Assembly: GCA_964579675.1 (NCBI GenBank) | Contig: CAZOIA010000053.1 | Span: forward strand, 1 to 28,576 | Source: CAZOIA01 sp964579675 | GTDB taxonomy: Bacteria; Planctomycetota; Phycisphaerae; UBA1845; PWPN01 | Direction: 5' to 3' | Length of the DNA: 28,576 nt | Part shown: piece after piece, positions 22,652 through 28,576 of the stretch | Numbering within the stretch: the stretch's first letter is position 1 | How the letters are laid out: each line of letters begins with the position of its first letter | Notes under the pieces: model-generated | Database searches by the model: none | What the model was told of the DNA's origin: nothing | What the model saw: only the letters and a program-made list of their open reading frames with translations | Translations under genes and position numbers: made by a program

Positions 22652-25438
22652 ATGACGTCAACATCACTGCCGCGAGCGGCACCGTCTGGTACCCTTAACT
22701 TCTGCAGCGCTCTTATCAGTGCTTTCGCGCTCTGTGGGGTACCGGCACATCCCGGCGAAGCGGCCCCGATCGGGGAGAAGGCTGAAGCCAAAGTCCCAGC
22801 AGCACGGCAGGCTGCGGACACGGCGACCCACGAGTGCGACCCGCGTGGGCTCGACGTGTCGCCGCGGGAATCGCCGGTGAACAAACCCGAGCTTGAGCCG
22901 GCGTCCAAGGATGCCCGCAGCCCGCAGCTCAAGGGTGGCCTGCCCACCTACAACCCCGGCCGGCCGAACGGGGCCCTGAGCGGAAAGACAGTGTTCCTCA
23001 GCCCGGGGCACGGCTGGTACTACTCGGAGACCCTCGGGCGGTGGGCCACCCAGCGCGGCAACACCTGGGGCCTCATCGAGGATCACAGCAACGGCGAGGC
23101 CGTCCTCAATCACCTCGCCCGGTATCTGCACAACGCAGGGGCGAACGTCTGGCCCTGCCGCGAGCGCGACTTCAACACCAACATGGTCATCGTGGACAAT
23201 ACCGACGGCGAGCCGGGCTTCACCGTGACGGGGACCTGGCCCACGAGCACCGGGGCCGGTAACTGGTGGGGCAGCAACTACCAGTACCACGCGGTGAGCA
23301 CAACCGAGACCGCCGTAGCGACCTACGCTCCGGACATCCCCGGGGCGGGGTACTATGCGGTTTACATCTGGACGCCCGCCGCATCGAATCGCTCGACCGA
23401 CGCAACGGTCCGGGTGAACCACACGGGCGGGACCACCACGCACATCATCAACATGCAGCAGGACGGCAACACCTGGCGGCTCCTCGGCCATTATTACTTC
23501 AACGCGGGGCGCGATACGGCCAGGGGATCGGTGGAGATCTCCAACCAGGGCTCGGATACGTCCAAATACGTGATCGCCGACGCCGTCCGCTTCGGCGGCG
23601 GTATGGGCAGCATTGAAGACGGCGGCAGCACCAGCGGCAAGCCACGCTGGGAGGAAGCGGGCAACTACTTTGCCTTCTTCATGGGCCACGGGTCCAGCCT
23701 CGACAGCAACCACGTCCGCGCCATGCCCCGTTATGCCAAGTGGGAAAGCGAGAGCTGGGAGGATTCCATCTACGTCTCCCGGCACAGCAACGCCTATAAC
23801 GGGACCGCCCGCGGGACCCACATATACGTCTACGGTCCGGACGGGCCGGGCGTGCCGGGCTCGTGGGAACACTTCAGCGGCGTGGTTGGCAGTGACAGCC
23901 TCGCCACCCGAATCATCGACGAGGTGATCAACGACGTTCATGCCGGTTGGGACGCCGACTGGCCCGACGGGCGCAGGTATGCCGCCTGGTTCGGCGAACT
24001 GGATCCGGTTGAGAACGACGAGATGCCCTCCTGCCTGATCGAGGTCGCGTTCCACGACAACGAGCTGGACGCCCGGGCCCTGTCTGATCCCCGGTTCCGT
24101 GATCTGGTGGGCCGGGCCCTTTACCAGGGCATCGTCGCCTGGTGGTACAACGATGCGGACGGCCCTTCCACCACGCCCATTCCCACCGACACCCTGTTGC
24201 CCGAGCCGCCGACGCACCTGTCGGTCAGCAACATCGGCGGCGAGACGTTGCGGATAAGCTGGCACGCCCCCCCGTTCGATAATGGCGACGGGCTTCTGGG
24301 CGATCCGGCCACTGGTTATCTGGTCTGCACGAGCTCCGATGGTTACGGTTTTGACGACGGGACGCCGACCACCGACACCTGGATGGACTTCTCCGGGCTT
24401 CAGCAGGGTTCGGTCTACTACTTCCGGGTCATCGCCACCAACGCCGGCGGCCAGTCCTTCCCCAGCGAGATCGGCGGGGCGATGGTCACCTCCAGCGGCT
24501 CGGCGCCGATACTCATCGTGAATGGCTTCGACCGTCTCGATCGTGGCATGATGCTGGTGGAAGACGATCCGTACAGCAGCAATGACCTGCTCCGCGAGCG
24601 GCTGTTGCGCATGAACCATTACGGGTACGTCCGCACGTTCGCCGCTGCGATCGAGCCCACCGGGCTGCCGTTCGATTCCTGCGCCAATGAAGCCGTGCGA
24701 GACAGCGACGTCGATCTGGATGATTACGGCATCGTGATCTGGCAGGTCGGTGAGGAATCGGATACGGATCATACATTCGACGCCCTGGAACAGTTACGCC
24801 TCCGGACATATCTCGATGGCCGCGGGCACCTATTTGTTTCGGGTTCGGAAATCGGTTGGGAGCTCGATTACCTCGGCCACGGCGTGTCCTTTTACAACGA
24901 TTACCTGAAGGCGGACTACGTCGCCGATGACGCCGGCACGTACAGCGTTTCGGCGGTCCCCGGTTCCGTTTTCGACGGGATCACACCCTTCTGGTTCGAT
25001 GACGGCACTACCATCTACGACGTGACGTACCCGGATGTGATAACCCCGCTCGGCGGGGCTGCCGCGGCGCTCGATTACTCAGGTGGAACCGGAGGAACCG
25101 CGGGTGTGGTTTTTGACGGGCCGTTCAAGGTTGTCCACTTTGGGTTCCCGTTCGAGGCGATCACCTCCGCATCGGTCCGGGCCGACGTCATGCAGGCTGT
25201 GCTGGACTATCTTCTGCCCATGCCGCCGGGTGATTTCGACGCAGACGGCGACGTCGATATGACCGACTTCGGTCACTTGCAGGAATGCCTGTCCGGCCCA
25301 TCGGTGCCGCAGCTAGACCCGGACTGCGTCGATGCCCGTCTCGACTCGGACCGAGACGTGGACGGGGCCGATGTCTCCATTTTTCAGGGGTGCCTGAGCG
25401 GGGCAGATGTCCCTGCTGATCCGGATTGCGCGGGCTGA
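22652..25438 (+). CDS. Multidomain N-acetylmuramoyl-L-alanine amidase with dockerin-like tail
   Basis: The protein has 928 residues; the ATG at 22652 has GGAGGG upstream, which favours it over the in-frame 22616. After a signal region, Amidase_3 begins at about 110: VFLSPGHG (H120), E149 in SNGEAVLNHLARYL, then an insert of about 130 residues (180-313; VIVDNTDGEPGFTVTGTWP, GYYAVYIWTP, KYVIADAVRF), a golvesin-like beta domain. The amidase resumes with SRHSNAYNG (H378) and ends with CLIEVAFHDNELD (E464). H120, E149, H378 fit the zinc ligands and E464 the catalytic Glu. Then follow an FN3 domain (about 516-615), a Rossmann-like domain (about 618-848) and a tail DFDADGDVDMTDFGHLQECL with two EF-hand dockerin-like repeats. 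It is probably secreted and acts on the cell wall. Confidence 0.85.
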   Translation: MTSTSLPRAAPSGTLNFCSALISAFALCGVPAHPGEAAPIGEKAEAKVPAARQAADTATHECDPRGLDVSPRESPVNKPELEPASKDARSPQLKGGLPTYNPGRPNGALSGKTVFLSPGHGWYYSETLGRWATQRGNTWGLIEDHSNGEAVLNHLARYLHNAGANVWPCRERDFNTNMVIVDNTDGEPGFTVTGTWPTSTGAGNWWGSNYQYHAVSTTETAVATYAPDIPGAGYYAVYIWTPAASNRSTDATVRVNHTGGTTTHIINMQQDGNTWRLLGHYYFNAGRDTARGSVEISNQGSDTSKYVIADAVRFGGGMGSIEDGGSTSGKPRWEEAGNYFAFFMGHGSSLDSNHVRAMPRYAKWESESWEDSIYVSRHSNAYNGTARGTHIYVYGPDGPGVPGSWEHFSGVVGSDSLATRIIDEVINDVHAGWDADWPDGRRYAAWFGELDPVENDEMPSCLIEVAFHDNELDARALSDPRFRDLVGRALYQGIVAWWYNDADGPSTTPIPTDTLLPEPPTHLSVSNIGGETLRISWHAPPFDNGDGLLGDPATGYLVCTSSDGYGFDDGTPTTDTWMDFSGLQQGSVYYFRVIATNAGGQSFPSEIGGAMVTSSGSAPILIVNGFDRLDRGMMLVEDDPYSSNDLLRERLLRMNHYGYVRTFAAAIEPTGLPFDSCANEAVRDSDVDLDDYGIVIWQVGEESDTDHTFDALEQLRLRTYLDGRGHLFVSGSEIGWELDYLGHGVSFYNDYLKADYVADDAGTYSVSAVPGSVFDGITPFWFDDGTTIYDVTYPDVITPLGGAAAALDYSGGTGGTAGVVFDGPFKVVHFGFPFEAITSASVRADVMQAVLDYLLPMPPGDFDADGDVDMTDFGHLQECLSGPSVPQLDPDCVDARLDSDRDVDGADVSIFQGCLSGADVPADPDCAG

Positions 25439-25542
25439 CGGCAAGAACCGGCGAGCACCTTCAGGCCGACCCACTTGCCGCTGCCGCCCGTGCGAGGCGG
25501 AGCATCCCCGCGAGAGGACTATGGAAGGGATAACCGGCACGC

Positions 25543-26469
25543 CTATGGGCGTGTACGTGGCGACCGCCGGGGCCGGGTCAGAAACAGGGCAACGGAGGCT
25601 ATCATGATCGCTTCGACCGCGCCGGCACCGCAGATCGGCGGCGCTATTGCCCCCCCGCCGGGCGAATCCGTCTGTTGGTCGCCTCCGCTCCCGGGTGGCG
25701 CAATAATGGTGCCGTTACCGCTGCCACCGTTCTCGCCGGGCGTGTTCTCGTCGTTCCCCGTCGGGGTGTTGTTATCGTCGCCCTCGCTGCCGCCGCCATC
25801 GGGCGGCGTATCCGCACCGTCATCACCGCCCGTTGTGCCGTTGTCCTCGCCGTTCGTCGAAGACCCTCCGCCGGCGCCACCGCCACCGCCGCCACCTCCG
25901 GCGCCCCCGCCACCGCTGCTGATCACGAGCGGCGTGGTGGTGACGATGTTCATCCTCTGGTCGTTCAGGTCGCCCACATAGCATCCCGCACCAGGGGCAA
26001 TCTCGTACGTGCCCTCTCCAGGCAAGCCAGTGAACTCGAGCCAGGCGAACAGGCCGTTGCCCGCACCGCTGGTCAGATCCGCCGCGACCGAGCCGAGTTC
26101 GTTCTCGGCGCCACCGGTCAAGGGCAGGTTACCGGCGTCCAACCTGATGCCGGAAGCAAGAGACCAGCCAGCCGTACTGCTGGGCAGCGTGTTGTCGGGA
26201 ACCACGTCCGCATAGTTGATGATTGCACCCCAGTAATCAGAAGTGCCGGCGTAGGCGAACCCGGAATCACCATCGATGCTGATACCGGCAGCGCGCATTG
26301 GCCCATCGGCCTCGAGGTAGATATCCAGGATGAAGCCATTGGCGATGTCCGCGTACGGAACCGTGGAGCCATGGCCGCGGGCTTCAAACCTGATGCTGAC
26401 CTCGCCAGCCGACGCGACGCTCGCCATCCCCATCAATACGACACCAAAGCCTGCCAAAAAGGTTCTCAT
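25543..26469 (-). CDS. Secreted Gly-rich protein with a CG-containing C-terminal anchor
   Basis: The protein has 308 residues from the ATG at 26469, which has GGAGAGG upstream and starts the signal peptide MRTFLAGFGVVLMGMASVASA; the frame opens further upstream without sense. Residues about 22-180 are a beta-sandwich domain of the kind found before PEP-CTERM signals (VSIRFEARGHGS, FILDIYLEADGPMRAAGISI). Then come a poly-Gly run (about 185-205) and a Gly/Asn/Asp/Ser-rich spacer. The end, PPICGAGAVEAIMIASVALF plus LTRPRRSPR, is a tripartite anchor (CG motif, helix, basic end) without PEP. The Gly-rich region acts as a flexible stalk. It converges with the amidase gene 105 bp away. Function is not recognised. 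Confidence 0.7.
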   Translation of the reverse strand: MRTFLAGFGVVLMGMASVASAGEVSIRFEARGHGSTVPYADIANGFILDIYLEADGPMRAAGISIDGDSGFAYAGTSDYWGAIINYADVVPDNTLPSSTAGWSLASGIRLDAGNLPLTGGAENELGSVAADLTSGAGNGLFAWLEFTGLPGEGTYEIAPGAGCYVGDLNDQRMNIVTTTPLVISSGGGGAGGGGGGGGAGGGSSTNGEDNGTTGGDDGADTPPDGGGSEGDDNNTPTGNDENTPGENGGSGNGTIIAPPGSGGDQQTDSPGGGAIAPPICGAGAVEAIMIASVALFLTRPRRSPRTRP

Positions 26470-26531
26470 GATCTGCCTCTCCAAACCCCGTAAAGACTTG
26501 CCTAGCTTCCCCGAGGAAGGCGGACGAAGCA

Positions 26532-26542
26532 TCGCAAATCGG
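26532..26542 (-). repeat. 11-bp direct repeat upstream of the Gly-rich protein, copy 1
   Basis: TCGCAAATCGG on the plus strand (CCGATTTGCGA on the coding strand) is repeated exactly at 26662-26672, 130 bp apart, both in the upstream region of the gene that starts at 26469. It may be a paired regulator site. Between the copies no gene is visible. Confidence 0.4.
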
Positions 26543-26661
26543 CCATCAGGGGCAACCTGACCTCAACGGCTGCGGCAATTCACTGCGGCAGGCACCCTGG
26601 CCTGGTTGCTGGGACCGACGACGGGTTCACACGGCCTTCACTACGGGTTTTCACCTCCGGT

Positions 26662-26672
26662 TCGCAAATCGG
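26662..26672 (-). repeat. 11-bp direct repeat upstream of the Gly-rich protein, copy 2
   Basis: Second exact copy of TCGCAAATCGG. A TATACT box (minus strand, 26695-26690) lies just beyond it but lacks a clear -35. The remaining sequence up to 26971 holds no gene that I can support. Confidence 0.4.
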
Positions 26673-26971
26673 TCAGCCTGATTCACTAAAGTATATGCCA
26701 ACCGGGCTGAGAAGGCTACGCAAACCGGATCTGCCGGCGCTGAAATTTCGCCGCTGAATGGCTGGATTCAGCCCCGATCCCGGCGGGCGACCCGACAAGA
26801 AGTGCGAAAAGTGGGCACGGAGCCTGCGGCCTGGCCATCTCGCGAGCCGCACACTGGTTACCGGACGATCGCCGGCGGTCGCGGTCAAGGTCGTCGCCGT
26901 CCAGGCTTTCGGCCAATGTCATGTCGATGAGGGTGCCCGGGGGCCTCGGGATCGAGCGCGATGAATGTGGT

Positions 26972-27334
26972 TCACTGCGCGGCGAGGGCCGACTCGACCG
27001 AGCCGTAGATGGTGAAAAGATTCGTGAGCTTGGTGACTTCGAGCAATTCCAGGATCTCGGCCGGGGGCGCAACCAGCTTGACCACGCAGTTGTGGTGTCG
27101 GCATCGCAGGTGAGCGGCGATAATCGCTCCCAGGCCGACGGAGCTGACGAACTGCAGCTCCGACAGATCGAGGATGAGCTGATCCATCGGGGTGTCCACC
27201 AGCTCGATGAGTCGTTCCCGCAAATCGCCCGCGACGTCCATGTTCGCTGATCCCCTGAGCCTGATAATGGCGGTGTCGTCGCGACGTTCCACGTCGATTC
27301 GGAGCACATCCGCGGATGACGGTACATTCGACAT
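26972..27334 (-). CDS. STAS-domain anti-sigma factor antagonist (downstream)
   Basis: The protein has 120 residues, a single STAS domain as in SpoIIAA/RsbV. The phospho-site region LDLSELQFVSSVGLGAII aligns with FMDSSGLG; S65 falls on the phosphorylated Ser58 of SpoIIAA (Ser56 of RsbV). The usual Asp before the serine is Ser64 here. The C-terminal helix LELLEVTKLTNLFTIY matches the family. The gene follows the HATPase gene with a 1-base TGATG overlap, so they are translationally coupled. In the known scheme, the unphosphorylated form binds the anti-sigma kinase and releases the sigma factor. Confidence 0.9.
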   Translation of the reverse strand: MSNVPSSADVLRIDVERRDDTAIIRLRGSANMDVAGDLRERLIELVDTPMDQLILDLSELQFVSSVGLGAIIAAHLRCRHHNCVVKLVAPPAEILELLEVTKLTNLFTIYGSVESALAAQ

Positions 27335-27753
27335 CAGGATCTCTCCTTGACCAGTTGAACCTCGTTCCCCTGCTCGTTGAACCTCACTGCGTCGAGATAT
27401 GCCCGCATGAGCATGATGCCCCGCCCCTCAGGTAGTGGGATGCGGTCCGGGGCGGTGGGATCGGGAACGCAATCCGGGTCAAACCCCCGGCCCTCATCAC
27501 GAATGCGGACGACCGCCCGTTCCGGGGTGATGTCGTACGTGATTACGATCCGTTGGGCCGGATTCCCGTTATTGCCGTGCTTGTGGGCATTGACCATCGC
27601 CTCCTCCAGGGCGAGGCGGATTGCGAACGCACATTGCGGACTGTAGCCAAGCGCTTCCGTCTCACGGATGATCTCTTCCTCGATTTGCCGGGCGGCGCGA
27701 AGGTCGCTCGGAATCACGACCCGGTGGGGCAATGGTCGGGAGTCAAAGAGCAT
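27334..27753 (-). CDS. RsbW/SpoIIAB-like anti-sigma kinase (HATPase)
   Basis: The protein has 139 residues, a GHKL ATPase domain alone. The N-box is LEEAMVNAHKHGN, the G1 box DEGRGFDP and the G2 box GRGIMLMR, the Bergerat fold of RsbW, SpoIIAB and related serine kinases. They bind a sigma factor and phosphorylate the STAS antagonist. The N-terminus (VIPSDLRAARQIEEEIIRE) is of the RsbW-type HATPase_c_2 group. It lies between two STAS genes, 17 bp after the upstream one, in one operon. The protein may bind a sigma factor or act in another partner-switching output; the sequence does not decide. Confidence 0.92.
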   Translation of the reverse strand: MLFDSRPLPHRVVIPSDLRAARQIEEEIIRETEALGYSPQCAFAIRLALEEAMVNAHKHGNNGNPAQRIVITYDITPERAVVRIRDEGRGFDPDCVPDPTAPDRIPLPEGRGIMLMRAYLDAVRFNEQGNEVQLVKERS

Positions 27754-27770
27754 GCCAGATACATCTTGCC

Positions 27771-28130
27771 TCAGTTGAATGCCTTTAAACCGTCTTCGGC
27801 GGTGGGCTGGATACTGAAGAGCCGGTTCAGCCGCGTGATCTTGAACACCTCGTAGATCTGCGGATGGATGCCGGCCAGCACGAGTTGGCCCTGGTGCTCA
27901 GCCACCTGCTTGTTGAGGGTGATGAGCACACCGAGGGCGGCACTGGACAGGTGCTCGACGGCGCTGAAATCCAGCAAGAGCTTGGGCGTTGCCTCGGCCT
28001 CGACCAGTTCGCTGAGTCGCTCTTCGATCTGGCGGATCTGCAGCTCCTCGAGAATCTTGCGATCCTTGAGCTCGATGATGCGTATGTCCCCGTCCTGACG
28101 GATGTTAACGTCGGCCTGCACGTCCGGCAT
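27771..28130 (-). CDS. STAS-domain anti-sigma factor antagonist (upstream)
   Basis: The protein has 119 residues, a second STAS domain. The site LLDFSAVEHLSSAALGVLI places S63 at the phospho-serine; the following residue is Ala and the usual Gly is Ala65, so the loop departs from the SSGLG form. It starts with charged beta strands (DIRIIELKDRKILEEL), longer than in RsbV, and ends with FKITRLNRLFSIQPTAED, as in many myxobacterial and planctomycete antagonists. First gene of the operon STAS-HATPase-STAS. Two different antagonists for one kinase imply two inputs. The start ATG at 28130 has GGGAGCTGG upstream. Confidence 0.88.
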   Translation of the reverse strand: MPDVQADVNIRQDGDIRIIELKDRKILEELQIRQIEERLSELVEAEATPKLLLDFSAVEHLSSAALGVLITLNKQVAEHQGQLVLAGIHPQIYEVFKITRLNRLFSIQPTAEDGLKAFN

Positions 28131-28190
28131 TGAACCAGCTCCCCGGAGCTTCCAAGGACGAAACTGAGATTACGTGTTCCTGAATAACGA

Positions 28191-28222
28191 TGCCCGATTA
28201 CCCGCCCCCAAAGAGCCGGCTC
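28191..28222 (-). repeat. Imperfect direct repeat upstream of the STAS operon, copy 1
   Basis: On the plus strand TGCCCGATTACCC..CCAAAGAGCCGGCTC resembles 28269-28305 (TGCCCGGGTAATC..CCAAAGAGCGGCGGGCTC). Two related sites upstream of the STAS operon could be regulatory. No protein gene is seen in 28131-28576. Confidence 0.35.
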
Positions 28223-28268
28223 GCAACCCGGGCGACCGCCCACCCACGCGGGCACTGACCGATGTCGT

Positions 28269-28305
28269 TGCCCGGGTAATCATAACTCCAAAGAGCGGCG
28301 GGCTC
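28269..28305 (-). repeat. Imperfect direct repeat upstream of the STAS operon, copy 2
   Basis: Shares TGCCCG, a TAAT-containing block, CCAAAGAGC and GGCTC with copy 1, 78 bp apart start to start. Confidence 0.35.
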
Positions 28306-28360
28306 CAACCGGCACGGCCGTTCTACCGTGCAGGTAGCCACAATCGCATCTGAAACACCG

Positions 28361-28379
28361 CGCGGGCTTCAACCCCGCG
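28361..28379. other. GC-rich hairpin in the right-hand intergenic region
   Basis: CGCGGG (28361-28366) pairs with CCCGCG (28374-28379). On the minus strand it is followed by TGTTTC, so it might end a minus-strand transcript coming from beyond the window edge, but the U-tract is weak. Confidence 0.3.
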
Positions 28380-28576
28380 GCTCGTTGTTATCGAGATCGG
28401 TCAGTTTGCGTCAATTAAAGCGGCCGCCCGTGGGAATGTCAACTGCTGCTGCTGACAGCGGCTGGCTCCGTGGCCGGCCGCTCCGGGCCATCTGCCGGGT
28501 CGGTTCTGACTGGATCCGTGGCAGAATCGGCGGGGCTCCCAGAAAGCCGTGGCCTCGTCTTTCCCGGAATGGCCTG

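Noticed and set aside
22664..24772. Antisense open frame of 702 codons over the amidase gene
   Set aside because: It is a shadow of a GC-rich coding frame: the plus-strand protein has clear amidase, FN3 and dockerin-like motifs, the antisense product has none and no ribosome site.
25870..25925. GC-rich trinucleotide-like repeat as a DNA repeat element
   Set aside because: It encodes the poly-Gly stalk of the minus-strand secreted protein, which explains the low complexity.
1..28576. CRISPR array, insertion sequence or prophage
   Set aside because: No regularly spaced repeats, no transposase, integrase or phage structural gene were found on either strand.

Overview
The window looks like a chromosomal piece of a GC-rich planctomycete, most likely from the Phycisphaerae side of the phylum. 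The evidence is three PEP-CTERM proteins, a dockerin-like EF-hand tail of planctomycete type, a zinc-ribbon membrane protein, a 7-gene V-type ATPase locus with the gene order known from Chlamydiae and other PVC bacteria, and a sigma factor with a large non-standard N-terminus. This placement is inferred from protein style, not from a marker gene.

Layout. (1) Positions 1-3214 hold secreted, surface-type proteins: a PEP-CTERM C-terminus cut by the window edge, a secreted protein ended by an in-frame TAG, two tandem minus-strand PEP-CTERM paralogues, and a 5'-truncated second copy of the FN3-like tail that the TAG cut off. This is a rearranged, partly decayed region. (2) 3283-3369 is tRNA-Ser(UGA). 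(3) 3528-7772 has an NhaR-like LysR regulator with an apparently leaderless transcript, divergent from two tandem-domain universal stress proteins and a cytidylate-kinase-like protein. (4) 8015-15391 is the V-ATPase operon E, DUF2764, A, B, D, I, K, with mostly overlapping genes, followed by an AzgA-type purine permease. (5) 17148-19073 is a strong promoter, a structured leader and an unusual sigma-70-family gene. (6) 19287-26469 holds a zinc-ribbon membrane protein, a secreted esterase, a large multidomain cell-wall amidase with dockerin-like tail, and a convergent secreted Gly-rich protein with a CG-containing C-terminal anchor. (7) 26972-28130 is a minus-strand partner-switching module STAS / HATPase / STAS.

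How it fits together. The c-ring subunit keeps the residues that bind Na+ in Enterococcus hirae NtpK, so the V-ATPase is probably Na+-coupled. An NhaR-like (Na+ response) regulator, two stress proteins and a cation-coupled permease lie close by, which suggests a Na+ homeostasis and stress neighbourhood. The sigma factor and the partner-switching genes are regulatory, but nothing in the sequence proves that they act on each other.

The points most worth a second look are the predicted Na+-coupled PVC-type V-ATPase next to a leaderless nhaR-like gene, the sigma factor fused to about 310 residues containing HTH domains with a structured leader RNA, the amidase with a golvesin-type domain inserted inside its catalytic domain, and the possible new C-terminal anchor signal.
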